The notes: generated from the letters alone by a model not told the origin. A stretch of 64,000 nt of DNA from Allobosea sp. 117 (GCF_000702305.1 NZ_JNLC01000012.1:1-64000), one strand, 5' to 3'; counted from the stretch's first letter, positions 44,884-55,943 are shown. Numbers and translations: made by a program.

Positions 44884-45974
44884 GCACGTCGAAAATCGTC
44901 GAACTGTACGGGGTGAGCAAGGCGTTCGGTGCGCTCACCGTGCTGCACGACATCGACCTCGCCATCCAGGAAGGCGAGATCCTGACGCTGCTCGGCCCCA
45001 GCGGATGCGGCAAGACCACGCTGATGCGCATCATCGCCGGCTTCGAGGCGACCACCCACGGGCGCGTCATCATCAAGGGCGCCAACGTGTCGAACCTGCC
45101 GCCCGACCGGCGGCCGGTGAACATGGTGTTCCAGCGCTACGCGCTGTTCCCGCATCTCGACGTGTTCGACAACGTCGCCTTCGGCCTCAGGCTGAAGAAA
45201 TGGCCGAAGGCGAAGATCCAGGAGGCGGTGCAGCACATGCTGCATCTCGTGCAGCTCGGCGACTACGGCAACCGCTGGATCCACGAGCTCTCCGGCGGCC
45301 AGGCCCAGCGCGTGGCGCTGGCCCGCGCGCTGGTGAACTCGCCCTCGGTACTGCTGCTCGACGAGCCGCTCGCCGCGCTCGACCTGAAGATCCGCCACCA
45401 CATGCTGGCGGAGCTGAAGCGCATCCACCGCGAGACCGGCACCACCTTCATCTACGTCACCCATGATCAGGACGAGGCGACCATCCTGTCGGACCGCATC
45501 GTGCTGATGAACCGGGGACGGATCGAGCAGATCGGCACGCCCGAGGACATGTACGCCAAGCCGCGCTCGCTGTTCTGCGCGCGCTTCCTCGGCGAGACGA
45601 ACATCCTCAGCGGTTCGGTGCGCTCCTCCGAGAGCGGCGTCACCTATGTCGATGTCGGCCCCGGCACGATGAAGGTGATGACCAACGGCACGGCGCTCTC
45701 AGCCGGCCAGAACGTCTCGCTCGCCATCCGCCCCGAGGCGCTGCGGGTGGCGCGCAAGGCCGAATTTCCCGGTGGCGCCGACGACCACAACGCGCTCGAG
45801 GGAACCGTCGAGGAGGTCGTCTTCATGGGCAGCCGGGTCGTCTATTCGATCCGTACCCCCATCGAGACCATCAAATACCAGGAAACCTCCACCATGGGCC
45901 ACGCCATGCTCACGCAGGGCGACGAGGTCCGCGCCACCTGGCGCCCCGAGGCCGCGGTGCTGCTGACGCACTGA
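44880..45974 (+). CDS. ABC importer 1, ATP-binding protein (PotA-like)
   Basis: A 364-residue ATPase. It has Walker A GPSGCGKTT (39-47), the Q loop MVFQRYALFPHLDVFDNVAFGLR, the signature LSGGQAQRVALARAL, Walker B VLLLDEPLAALD and the switch HD in VTHDQDEA, followed by a C-terminal TOBE regulatory domain (about 270-360). It powers the importer by dimerising under the two permeases. Confidence 0.94.
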   Translation: MSTSKIVELYGVSKAFGALTVLHDIDLAIQEGEILTLLGPSGCGKTTLMRIIAGFEATTHGRVIIKGANVSNLPPDRRPVNMVFQRYALFPHLDVFDNVAFGLRLKKWPKAKIQEAVQHMLHLVQLGDYGNRWIHELSGGQAQRVALARALVNSPSVLLLDEPLAALDLKIRHHMLAELKRIHRETGTTFIYVTHDQDEATILSDRIVLMNRGRIEQIGTPEDMYAKPRSLFCARFLGETNILSGSVRSSESGVTYVDVGPGTMKVMTNGTALSAGQNVSLAIRPEALRVARKAEFPGGADDHNALEGTVEEVVFMGSRVVYSIRTPIETIKYQETSTMGHAMLTQGDEVRATWRPEAAVLLTH

Positions 45975-46008
45975 GCGCCGCCGCGACAGCCCGCTTTCGC
46001 CGCGACGG

Positions 46009-46048
46009 TCTCATCCGCGTGACACGTCTCACCGCCCGGATGTCTCAC
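46009..46048. promoter_or_regulatory. Triple GTCTCA enhancer-like array upstream of LLM1
   Basis: GTCTCA occurs at 46009, 46027 and 46043. The middle copy directly abuts TGACAC, forming TGACACGTCTCA, a palindrome apart from one base pair. The array is 55-95 bases upstream of the sigma-54 promoter. Confidence 0.65.
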
Positions 46049-46102
46049 CGGCCCGCGCCCGGCACAAACAAAAGATCGTTGATTCCAAACAGCTTTTTTC
46101 TC

Positions 46103-46118
46103 TGGCACGGCGATTGCG
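46103..46118 (+). promoter_or_regulatory. Sigma-54 promoter of the LLM1-GMC2-FAD1 operon
   Basis: TGGCAC-GGCGA-TTGCG is a near-perfect -24/-12 promoter, preceded by a T-rich tract (CTTTTTTC) often seen upstream of the -24 box. The LLM1 start is 119 bases downstream. Confidence 0.85.
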
Positions 46119-46236
46119 CAAGGACAGGTCAGGCCCCCAGGGGCTTTGGGAGGGCCGCCGCGAGCGGCCATGGGTGAAACAGGAGCGCGGTGCCGCGGAG
46201 ATTTCCCGCAAGGCGCCGCGCCAGGGAGAGAGATAG

Positions 46237-47343
46237 ATGGATCTCGGGCTTTTCATGCAGCCGCTTCACAACCCGGAGCGCAGCATCACCGAAATGCTGG
46301 ATGAAGACCGCGAGGCGGCGATCCTCGCCGACAAGCTCGGCTTCAACGAGTTGTGGGTGGGCGAGCACTATTCGTCCTGCATCGAGCCGATCGTCAATCC
46401 GCTCCAGTTCTTCGCCTCGCTGATCGACCGTACCTCGAACATCAAGTTCGCCACCGGCGTGCTCGCTTTGCCGCAGCACCATCCCGCTAAGATCGCCGGC
46501 GACGCGGCCCAGTTCGACCACCTGAGCAAGGGCCGCTTTATCATGGGCATCGGCCCGGGCGGCCTCGCCACCGACTTCGAACTCTTCGACGTGATGGAAA
46601 AGAACCGCGGCGAGATGCTCGCCGAATGCCTCGACACTATCCACGCCATCTGGTCGTCGGACCCGCCCTACAACATCAAGGGCAAATACTGGACGGTGAA
46701 GATCGAGGACACGATCCTCCCGAAGCTCGGCTTCGGGCCGATGCCCAAGCCCTATCAGAAACCCTTCCCCGAAGTCGCCATCTCGGCGATGTCGCCCAAT
46801 TCCGGCAGCGCCCGGCAGGCCGGCGCGCGCGGCTGGGGCATGGCGTCGGCGAACTTCATCCAGGCCTGCTGGGTCAAGTCGCACTGGGAGCAATATGCCA
46901 TCGGCGCCGAGAAAGCGGGTGTCCGCCCCGACCGCAGCAAGTGGCGCATCGCCCGCTCGATCCTCGTCACCGACACCGACGCCGAGGCGGCCGACTACCT
47001 CGCCGATCACAAGAGCGCCTATGGCTGGTACTACGACTTCGTGATCGACGACATGCGCACCTACAACATCATGCCGGTACTGAAGCACGATCCGGCGATG
47101 TCGGATGACGAGGTGACGCTGCAATATTGCCTCGACACCATGGTCATCTCCGGCTCGCCGCAGACGGTGCTCGACAAGCTGGTCGACCTCGTCGACTACG
47201 TCGGCGGTCCCTTCGGCGGCCTGCTGATGGGCTTCAAGGAGTGGGACAAGCCGGCGCTGCAGCAGAAGTCGATGAAGCTGCTCGCCGAGGAGGTCATGCC
47301 GAAGCTGCGCGCCTATTGCGCCTCCAAGGCCGTCGCCGCATGA
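46237..47343 (+). CDS. LLM-class flavin-dependent monooxygenase 1
   Basis: A 368-residue bacterial-luciferase-like TIM-barrel oxygenase (limonene-monooxygenase-like group). It starts MDLGLFMQPLHNPERS, with ILADKLGFNELWVGEHYSS, KFATGVLALPQHHP, GRFIMGIGPGGLATDFELF and SGSPQTVLDKLVDLVDYVGGPFGGLL. It inserts one oxygen atom using FMNH2 supplied in trans, here plausibly by the flavin reductase at 36272. The paralogue at 56086 has exactly the same length. It is the first gene of a sigma-54 operon with GMC2 and a FAD oxidoreductase. Substrate unknown. Confidence 0.88.
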   Translation: MDLGLFMQPLHNPERSITEMLDEDREAAILADKLGFNELWVGEHYSSCIEPIVNPLQFFASLIDRTSNIKFATGVLALPQHHPAKIAGDAAQFDHLSKGRFIMGIGPGGLATDFELFDVMEKNRGEMLAECLDTIHAIWSSDPPYNIKGKYWTVKIEDTILPKLGFGPMPKPYQKPFPEVAISAMSPNSGSARQAGARGWGMASANFIQACWVKSHWEQYAIGAEKAGVRPDRSKWRIARSILVTDTDAEAADYLADHKSAYGWYYDFVIDDMRTYNIMPVLKHDPAMSDDEVTLQYCLDTMVISGSPQTVLDKLVDLVDYVGGPFGGLLMGFKEWDKPALQQKSMKLLAEEVMPKLRAYCASKAVAA

Positions 47344-47633
47344 CGGCCGACGGGGCCGGCGGGAGCGAAGCGTTCCGGGGGGCGTCGCCCGACGCGTCCG
47401 CGGTGCGGCTCCGCCCGCTGCCGGCTCCCGCGGCGATCCGCTGGGCTGCCGCCGCGCCCTCGGCCGGCGGCGCGCTCGGCATCTGGCCGGACGAGACCCG
47501 CCATCCGCACGCCGTCGGCCCCGGCGACCCGCCACGCCCGGACAACGGCCGGCGCCGGTGGCCGGAGGAGGCCGTCGACCGCATCATCGCCGCTCTGACG
47601 AAACTCATAATACGTGCGACCGGCCTGCGCTGA
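47340..47633 (+). CDS. Possible small coupled protein
   Basis: A 97-residue frame starting at an ATG that overlaps the LLM1 stop (ATGA) and ending ten bases before the GMC2 start, so it fills the gap within the operon. It is rich in Ala, Pro and Arg, with WPEEAVDRIIAALTKLIIRATGLR at its end, which could form an amphipathic helix. No family is recognised. The position argues for a real coupled gene; the low-complexity composition argues against. Confidence 0.4.
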   Translation: MTADGAGGSEAFRGASPDASAVRLRPLPAPAAIRWAAAAPSAGGALGIWPDETRHPHAVGPGDPPRPDNGRRRWPEEAVDRIIAALTKLIIRATGLR

Positions 47634-47643
47634 CGGAGTTCAG

Positions 47644-49236
47644 ATGACCACTAAGAGTTGCGACTACATCGTCGTCGGCGGCGGATCGGCGGGCTGCACC
47701 ATCGCCTCGCGCCTCTCCGAAGACCCTGGCTCCTCGGTACTGCTGTTCGAGTCCGGTCCCTCGGACAGCAGCCCGTTCATCCACATGCCGGTCACCTACT
47801 ACAAGACGCAGCGCATGCTCCGGCGCATCCAGCTCGAACCGCTCACCCACCAGTTCGACATGGCGCCGACCACCGGCCAGGCGAAAGTCCTCGGCGGCGG
47901 CTCGTCGGTGAACGCCATGGTCTATATCCGCGGCAACCCGGAGGATTACGACCGCTGGTCGGACTCCGGCGCCGACGGGTGGTCCTACCGGGAGGTCCTG
48001 CCCTATTTCAAAAAGGCCGAGTCCAACGAGAGCCTGTCGGGCGAGGCGCACGGCACCAATGGGCCACTGTCGGTCTCCGACCAGCGCTACACCAGCCCGC
48101 TGACCAAGGAATGGCTGAAGGCCTGCCAGGAGGCCGGCCTGCCCTATAATCCGGACTTCAATTCCGGCAAGCAGGCCGGCTGCGGCCTCTATCAGGTGAC
48201 GATGCGCGACGGGCGGCGCTGCAGCGCGGCGGTCGCCTATCTGAAGCCCGCGCGCGGCCGCAAGAACCTCACCGTGCTCACCGGCAAGCCGGTGGTCCGC
48301 ATCCTCATCGAGAACGGCCGCGCCGTCGGCGTCGAATATCGCGACGGCAATGAGCACAGGACCGTGCGCGCCGAGCGCGAGGTGGTGGTCAGCGCCGGCG
48401 CCATCGGCTCACCGCGCCTGCTGCTACTCTCCGGCATCGGCCCGGCCGACGACCTGCGCAGCGTCGGGGTCGAGGTGAAGCACGATCTGCCGGGCGTCGG
48501 GCAGAACCTGCAGGACCACACCGACTGCTTCCTGATCTACGATTTGAACGGTCCCTACAGCTACGACAAGTACAAGAAGCTGCACTGGCAGGCGGCGGCG
48601 GGGCTCGAATATGTGCTGTTCCGCTCCGGGCCGGTGGCCTCGAATGTCTGCGAGGGCGGCGCCTTCTGGTGGGGCGACCGCTCCGATCCGCTGCCCGACC
48701 TGCAATATCACTTCCTCGCCGGCGCGGGGGTCGAGGTCGGCGTCGACGGCACGCCGAGCGGCAATGGCTGCACGCTCAACGTCTATGGCTGCCGCCCGCG
48801 TTCCCGCGGCTATGTCAGCCTGCGCTCGGCCGACCCCTCCGTCCCCGTCAAGCTCGACCCCCGCTACCTCTCCGACCAGCACGACGTCGACGTGCTGGTC
48901 GAGGGCGTGAAGGTCGGCGAGGAAATCATGTCGCAGCCCTCCATCGCCAAATACATCAAGGCCTCGCACAAGCCGGACAAGCCGCTGAGGACCCGCGCCG
49001 ACTACGACGAATATGTGCGGCGCGAGACGCAGGGCGCGCTGCACCTTTCCGGGGCGTGCAAGATGGGCACCGACGACATGGCGGTCGTCGATCCGCGGTT
49101 GCGCGTGCGCGGCGTGGACGGCCTGCGCGTCGCCGACTCCTCCGTCATGCCCTATGTCGTCTCGGGCAACCTCAACGGGCCGACCATCATGATCGGCGAA
49201 CGGGCGGCGGATTTTATCCGCGGCAACATGCGCTGA
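47644..49236 (+). CDS. GMC oxidoreductase 2
   Basis: A 530-residue GMC flavoenzyme close to GMC1. It has the FAD motif CDYIVVGGGSAGCTIASRLSED, AKVLGGGSSVNAMVYIRG, SAGAIGSPRLLLLSGIGP and catalytic His467. The usual HPxGTC box reads HLSGACKMG, so threonine is replaced by alanine. It ends SGNLNGPTIMIGERAADF. The start at 47644 has GGAG six bases upstream. It lies between LLM1 and FAD1 in one operon, suggesting consecutive steps. Confidence 0.92.
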   Translation: MTTKSCDYIVVGGGSAGCTIASRLSEDPGSSVLLFESGPSDSSPFIHMPVTYYKTQRMLRRIQLEPLTHQFDMAPTTGQAKVLGGGSSVNAMVYIRGNPEDYDRWSDSGADGWSYREVLPYFKKAESNESLSGEAHGTNGPLSVSDQRYTSPLTKEWLKACQEAGLPYNPDFNSGKQAGCGLYQVTMRDGRRCSAAVAYLKPARGRKNLTVLTGKPVVRILIENGRAVGVEYRDGNEHRTVRAEREVVVSAGAIGSPRLLLLSGIGPADDLRSVGVEVKHDLPGVGQNLQDHTDCFLIYDLNGPYSYDKYKKLHWQAAAGLEYVLFRSGPVASNVCEGGAFWWGDRSDPLPDLQYHFLAGAGVEVGVDGTPSGNGCTLNVYGCRPRSRGYVSLRSADPSVPVKLDPRYLSDQHDVDVLVEGVKVGEEIMSQPSIAKYIKASHKPDKPLRTRADYDEYVRRETQGALHLSGACKMGTDDMAVVDPRLRVRGVDGLRVADSSVMPYVVSGNLNGPTIMIGERAADFIRGNMR

Positions 49237-49248
49237 CGGAAGGCCGCT

Positions 49249-50508
49249 ATGAGCTCCTCGGAACACGCCGATATCGTCGTCGTCGGTGCCGGCATTGTCG
49301 GGCTGTGCGCAGCCCTCTATCTCCAGCGCGCCGGACGGTCGGTGACGATCGTCGACCCGCTGCCGCCGGGCCACAGCACGTCCTTCGGCAATGCCGGCTT
49401 CATCAGCGCCGGCACCATCATGCCGATCGCCCTGCCGGGCATCTGGCGCAATGTCCCGAAATGGCTGCTCGATCCCAAGAGCCCGCTCTCGGTGAGCTAC
49501 CGCTATCTGCCGACGGCCGCCCCCTGGCTACTGAAATGGATCGCCGCCAGCAAGCTCGACACCGTCCACGCCGCCTCGAATGCGCTGAAGGCGCTGCACG
49601 GCGACACCATGGCGCGGTTTCGCGAGCTGCTCGGGCCGGAGCATTTCCCCGACCTGATCCGCACCGAAGGCAGCGTCAACGTCTTCTACGGCGACGCGCC
49701 GAGCAAGAGCGAGGGGTTCATCCGCGACCTGCTCACCCGACAGGGCGTCGTCACCACGCCGATGGGCGCGGCCGAGCTGAAGGAGATGTACCCGGAGATC
49801 AGCCCGGCCATTAAGCGCGCGCTGTATTTCCCCAACAACGGCTACACGGTCAGCCCAGCCCGCCTCACCGCCACGCTGGCACGCCTGTTCGAGGAGGCCG
49901 GCGGCACCCTGCTGTCGCGGCGCATCCTGCGCGTGACCCCGGTCGAGGGTGGCATCGAGCTGTTCACCAATATCGGTGACTTCCGTGCGAAGGCCGTCGT
50001 GCTGGCGGCCGGCGCCTGGACGGGGCGGCTGCTGGAGCCGCTCGGCGTGAAGCTCCCGATGGAGACCGAGCGCGGCTACCACCTGATGCTCAAGGGCGCG
50101 AACATCACGCCCCGCCTGCCGCTGCTGCTGCGCGACGGCGGCATGGCGATCACGCCGATGGAGGACGGGCTGCGCCTCGCCGGCACGGTCGAGATCGCCG
50201 GGCTGGATGCGCCGCCGAACGAGGAGCGCGCGCTGCAGCTCTTGGACCGCGCGCGGATAGTGTTCCCGACGCTGCGCGCCGACGGCTACCAGAAATGGCT
50301 CGGCTTCCGCCCCTCGCTGCCGGACAGCGTGGCGGCGATCGGCCCGGCGCCGGGTATTCCCGGCCTGTTTGTCGCGGCCGGCCACGGTCATACCGGTATG
50401 GTGGGCTCGAGCGAGACCGGAAGGCTGGTGCGCGACCTCGTGCTCGGCGCGCCGCCGGCGATCGATCCGGCGCCCTACAGCCTCGCCCGGTTCAATCGCG
50501 CAGCTTAG
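49249..50508 (+). CDS. FAD-dependent amine/amino-acid oxidoreductase 1 (DadA-like)
   Basis: A 419-residue DAO-superfamily flavoprotein. The N-terminal dinucleotide fold reads ADIVVVGAGIVGLCAALYLQRAG, with STSFGNAGFISAGTIMPIALPG and the C-terminal FRPSLPDSVAAIGPAPGIPGLFVAAGHGHTGM. This is the D-amino-acid dehydrogenase (DadA) arrangement; relatives oxidise C-N bonds of amino acids or secondary amines. It follows GMC2 by twelve bases and is the last gene of the operon, ended by a 16-bp hairpin. It pairs with the paralogue at 54616. Confidence 0.9.
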   Translation: MSSSEHADIVVVGAGIVGLCAALYLQRAGRSVTIVDPLPPGHSTSFGNAGFISAGTIMPIALPGIWRNVPKWLLDPKSPLSVSYRYLPTAAPWLLKWIAASKLDTVHAASNALKALHGDTMARFRELLGPEHFPDLIRTEGSVNVFYGDAPSKSEGFIRDLLTRQGVVTTPMGAAELKEMYPEISPAIKRALYFPNNGYTVSPARLTATLARLFEEAGGTLLSRRILRVTPVEGGIELFTNIGDFRAKAVVLAAGAWTGRLLEPLGVKLPMETERGYHLMLKGANITPRLPLLLRDGGMAITPMEDGLRLAGTVEIAGLDAPPNEERALQLLDRARIVFPTLRADGYQKWLGFRPSLPDSVAAIGPAPGIPGLFVAAGHGHTGMVGSSETGRLVRDLVLGAPPAIDPAPYSLARFNRAA

Positions 50509-50546
50509 TTCCTGTCGTTCGGACGTGTATGTCCGAACGACAGGAA
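50509..50546. terminator. Perfect 16-bp hairpin after FAD1
   Basis: TTCCTGTCGTTCGGAC and GTCCGAACGACAGGAA flank a GTGTAT loop, beginning at the base after the FAD1 stop codon. It sits between convergent genes and could stop both transcripts, although neither side has a T run. The perfect symmetry would also suit a DNA-binding site. Confidence 0.65.
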
Positions 50547-50625
50547 AGTGACTCGAATTCAATCGGCTGCAATATTTTCCTCATCAATCGGATGACTTCA
50601 TCCGATCGGGGGGATGCTTCAGAGA

Positions 50626-52551
<1,926 letters not shown>

Positions 52552-52880
52552 AGCGTTCGATCCTGTTCTTCATGCTGGGCATGCAGAGCGTGGAAACAGC
52601 GTCATGTGCAACGATGGCGGGGCACCGCAGTGCCGAAGCCGGCCAAAGAAGATTTTGAAAGATATTATGAAGTTGTAAAGCGCCGCGATCGGAAAGCTGC
52701 CGATTTCCTATGCCGCCACGCGCTCAATTTGACAGCATAACGCCACGAAGTGGCGCTTTCCTGTCCACAGGCAGCCTATGACGCTCGGCAACCGTCTGGC
52801 GCCCCGCTTCAAGCCGGTGACATATTGCACCGCACCGACGCACCGCTGGCCATCGACGAACGAAATAGGCTATAGGCACG
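52552..52880. promoter_or_regulatory. Leader of activator 1
   Basis: About 330 bases without a gene upstream of the activator. It contains a moderately AT-rich part (52640-52690). I see no sigma-54 element pointing into the activator gene, so it is probably read from a sigma-70 promoter that I cannot place. Confidence 0.45.
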
Positions 52881-52888
52881 GCAATGCA

Positions 52889-52926
52889 TTCTCAGTCGTG
52901 AGAATAGAATGTCTCAACTCTGAGAT
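52889..52926. promoter_or_regulatory. Symmetrical array of TGAGA/TCTCA sites
   Basis: TTCTCA-N4-TGAGAA-N6-GTCTCA-N4-TGAGAT makes two nested palindromes (TTCTCAgtcgTGAGAA is perfect). They use the same half site seen before the ABC, LLM and ALDH promoters. It lies between activator 1 and GMC3, about 70-105 bases upstream of the candidate GMC3 promoter. This is the most regular of all sites in the cluster. Confidence 0.68.
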
Positions 52927-52992
52927 TTCGGAAGCTATTCACTTCATACTATACTTCACATAATTATTGTCATATGCGTTGACCTAAGCCAA

Positions 52993-53008
52993 GGGAAGTC
53001 CCCTTGCC
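52993..53008 (+). promoter_or_regulatory. Weak sigma-54-like element before GMC3
   Basis: GGGAAG-TCCCC-TTGCC keeps the GG/GC spacing and a good -12 box, but has a poor -24 box. It ends 20 bases before the ATG at 53029. Confidence 0.4.
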
Positions 53009-53028
53009 TCGTGAAAAGCCTGTGTTCC

Positions 53029-54612
53029 ATGGAATTTGATTACATCGTCATTGGTTCCGGCTCGGGCGGCAGCGCCGTGGCCGGACGGCTTGCCGAGGAC
53101 GGACGGGCTCGCGTTCTGGTGCTGGAAGCCGGCGGCTCAGACCGCCGCCTCGCCGTGCTGATGCCGGCGGCGAGCTATCTCTACGCCATCGGCAATCCGA
53201 ACTATGACTGGCGCCTGACCTCGCAGCCCGACCCCTCGCGTGGCGGGCGCACCGACTACATGCCGCGCGGCAAGGTGCTCGGCGGGTCGAGCTCGATCAA
53301 CGGCATGCTCTATGTGCGCGGCCAGCCCGAGGATTTCGACGACTGGGCGGCCGCCGGCTGCAAGGGCTGGGACGCCACCAGCGTGCTTCCCTATTTCAAG
53401 CGCGCCGAGGACAACGAGAACGGCGCCAACGACATCCACGGCGCGGGCGGCCCGCTCTCGGTGCAGAACCTGCGCACCTCGCACCCGCTGTCCGACGCCT
53501 TCCTCCATGCCAGCCTGGAGGCCGGCCTGCCGCTGACCTCGGACCTCAACCGCCCGCCGCAGGGCGGCGTCGGCTATGTGCAGGCGACGCAGAAGCGCGG
53601 CTGGCGGTGCAATTCCGCGCGCGCCTATATCTGGAAGCGTCGCCCCAACCTGACGGTGCTGACCGGCGCCCATGTGCGGCGCATCACCTTCGAGGGCAAG
53701 CAGGCGAACGGCGTCGAGTTCCAACGGGGCGGCGAGACGGTCAACGCCCGCGCCGCGCGCGGTGTCGTGCTGGCCGCCGGCGCCTTCGGCTCGCCGCAGA
53801 TCCTCCAGCTCTCCGGCGTCGGCCCGCAGGCGCATCTGCGCGAGAAGGGCGTCGCCGTGGTGCATGATCTGCCGGGTGTCGGCGAGAACTTCCACGACCA
53901 TGCCGGCACCAGCCACATCGCCTGGGTCAACCAGCCGACCTACAATGTGCAGCACAATCTGTGGAACGCGCTGCTGTTCGGTGCACTCTGGCTGTTCGCC
54001 GGGCGCGGGCCCGGCACCACGCCGGACACCCATGTGCTGGCCTTCACCCGCTCGCGGCCGGACCTGCCGCGCTGCGACACCCAGTATCACTTCACCCCGG
54101 CTGGCTACGACCTCACCGACACCGGGCCGATCCTGTTCGACCGGCCGGCGGTGACCGCGCTGAACAACGTGCATCGCCCCTGGTCGCGCGGCACGGTGCG
54201 CCTCGCCTCCGCCGATCCCTTCGCCCCGCCCGCCATCCAGCCCAACCTGCTGGGCGACGAGCGCGACATCGACACGCTGATCGCCGGGGCGAAGCAGTTG
54301 CGCGCCATCTTCGAGGCGCCCTCCATGGCCCGCCACGTCATCGGCGAGTTCAAGCCGGGGCCGGAAGTGAGAAGCGACGACGAATGGGCGGACTATGTCC
54401 GCTCCACCGCCATCGGCATCTACCACCCCTCCGGCACCTGCAAGATGGGCAGCGATCCCATGGCCGTGGTCGACGAGACGCTGAAGGTGCGTGGCCTGTC
54501 GAACCTCTATGTCGCCGACGCCTCGATCATGCCGGTGATCGTCAGCGGCAACCTCAACGCCAACTGCATCATGATCGGCGAACGCTGCGCCGACTTCGTC
54601 AAGGCGGCCTGA
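53029..54612 (+). CDS. GMC oxidoreductase 3
   Basis: A 527-residue GMC flavoenzyme. It has FDYIVIGSGSGGSAVAGRLAEDG, the GKVLGGSSSINGMLYVRG box, LAAGAFGSPQILQLSGVGP, His466 in YHPSGTCKMG and SGNLNANCIMIGERCADF. It is more like choline/alcohol dehydrogenases of the AlkJ/BetA group than GMC1 and GMC2 are. The ATG at 53029 starts at the conserved MEFDYIVIG; a GTG at 53011 would add six residues. Three bases separate it from FAD2, so both are cotranscribed, mirroring GMC2-FAD1. Confidence 0.9.
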   Translation: MEFDYIVIGSGSGGSAVAGRLAEDGRARVLVLEAGGSDRRLAVLMPAASYLYAIGNPNYDWRLTSQPDPSRGGRTDYMPRGKVLGGSSSINGMLYVRGQPEDFDDWAAAGCKGWDATSVLPYFKRAEDNENGANDIHGAGGPLSVQNLRTSHPLSDAFLHASLEAGLPLTSDLNRPPQGGVGYVQATQKRGWRCNSARAYIWKRRPNLTVLTGAHVRRITFEGKQANGVEFQRGGETVNARAARGVVLAAGAFGSPQILQLSGVGPQAHLREKGVAVVHDLPGVGENFHDHAGTSHIAWVNQPTYNVQHNLWNALLFGALWLFAGRGPGTTPDTHVLAFTRSRPDLPRCDTQYHFTPAGYDLTDTGPILFDRPAVTALNNVHRPWSRGTVRLASADPFAPPAIQPNLLGDERDIDTLIAGAKQLRAIFEAPSMARHVIGEFKPGPEVRSDDEWADYVRSTAIGIYHPSGTCKMGSDPMAVVDETLKVRGLSNLYVADASIMPVIVSGNLNANCIMIGERCADFVKAA

Positions 54613-54615
54613 ACC

Positions 54616-55884
54616 ATGGCGGACACTGGGATTTCGCGGCGCACCGTGGCGGTCATCGGCGGCGGCGCCATCGGCGTCGCGGCGGCGAGCTTCCTGCTGC
54701 GCGACGGGCACGACGTCGTCCTGATCGAGCGCGGCGGCATCGGCGAAGGCGCCTCCTTCGGCAATGCCGGCTGCCTCAATCCCTCCTCGATCGTGCCGAT
54801 GTCGACGCCCGGCACGCTCGCCAAGGTGCCGGGCTATCTGCTCGACCCGCTCGGGCCCCTGTCGATCAAATGGAGCTATCTGCCGACGCTGGCGCCGTGG
54901 CTGATCCGCTTCGTGCAAGCCGGCCGGCTCGACAAGGTGGAGGCGCAGGCACGCGCGCTGCGGCCCATGCTCGACGATTCCTACGGCGCCTGGCTGCCGC
55001 TGGTTCGCAATGCCGGCGCCGACGATCTCATCCACCGGCACGGCCATCTCGCCGTCTACCGCTCGCAGGCGGATTTCGACGGCGATGCGCTCGGCTACCG
55101 GCTGCGCCGCGACAACGGCATCGCCTATGAGGTGCTGCGCGACGACGAGCTCTGGCAGTTCGAGCCGAGCATCTCGCACGACTACAAGATCGGCGTGCTG
55201 TTCCAGCAGAACGGCCACACCGTCAATCCGAACCGGCTGGTGCGCACGCTCGCCGAGGCCTTCGAGCGCGACGGCGGGCGGCTCCTGCGCGCGGAGGTGC
55301 GCGGCTTCGTCCGCGAGGGCGCGACGCTCAAGGGCATCGAGACCGATGGCGGGCTTGTGGCGGCCGACGCGGCCGTTGTCGCTGCCGGCGCGCATTCGAA
55401 GAAATTCGCCGCCAGCCTCGGCGACAACGTCCCGCTCGACACCGAGCGCGGCTATCACGTGCTGATCCGCGATCCCGAGACGCTGCCGCGGCTTCCGATC
55501 CTCGACGCCAGCGCCAAATTCGTCTCGACGCCGATGGAGACCGGCCTGCGCATGGCCGGCACGGTCGAGTTCGCCGGCCTCGACGCCCCGCCGAACTGGC
55601 AGCGCGCCGACTACCTGCTCACCCTCGGCCGCCGGCTGTTCCCCGGGCTCGCGGCGAACTATCCGCAGGAGCGCTATACGCGCTGGATGGGCTTCCGCCC
55701 CAGCATGCCGGATTCGCTGCCCGTCATCGGCCGCGCCAGCCTCTGCCCGCACGTCGCCTATGCCTTCGGCCACGGCCATGTCGGCCTCGCCGCCGCCGCC
55801 CGCACCGGGCAGGCGGTCGCCGATCTCATCGCCGGCCGCCCGCCGGCCTTCGACCTCGCGCCCTTCGCGCCGACGCGCTTCTGA
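54616..55884 (+). CDS. FAD-dependent amine/amino-acid oxidoreductase 2 (DadA-like)
   Basis: A 422-residue DAO-superfamily protein, paralogous to the one at 49249. Shared features are TVAVIGGGAIGVAAASFLLRDG, EGASFGNAGCLNPSSIVPMSTPG, AGAHSKKFAASLG, TERGYHVLI, RMAGTVEFAGLDAPPN and GFRPSMPDSLPVIGRA...AFGHGHVGL. It probably oxidises a C-N bond of a pathway amine and passes electrons to quinone or oxygen. It is tightly coupled to GMC3. Confidence 0.9.
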   Translation: MADTGISRRTVAVIGGGAIGVAAASFLLRDGHDVVLIERGGIGEGASFGNAGCLNPSSIVPMSTPGTLAKVPGYLLDPLGPLSIKWSYLPTLAPWLIRFVQAGRLDKVEAQARALRPMLDDSYGAWLPLVRNAGADDLIHRHGHLAVYRSQADFDGDALGYRLRRDNGIAYEVLRDDELWQFEPSISHDYKIGVLFQQNGHTVNPNRLVRTLAEAFERDGGRLLRAEVRGFVREGATLKGIETDGGLVAADAAVVAAGAHSKKFAASLGDNVPLDTERGYHVLIRDPETLPRLPILDASAKFVSTPMETGLRMAGTVEFAGLDAPPNWQRADYLLTLGRRLFPGLAANYPQERYTRWMGFRPSMPDSLPVIGRASLCPHVAYAFGHGHVGLAAAARTGQAVADLIAGRPPAFDLAPFAPTRF

Positions 55885-55943
55885 GCGATCGCGCGCCTCA
55901 GCCGTGAGCGCACTGCTTCGCACGCCTGTCGCCACTTTCTCTG

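Noticed and set aside
52874-52889. AGGCACGGCAATGCA as a sigma-54 promoter
   Set aside because: The GG to GC distance is one base short of the fixed spacing and the -24 T is missing.
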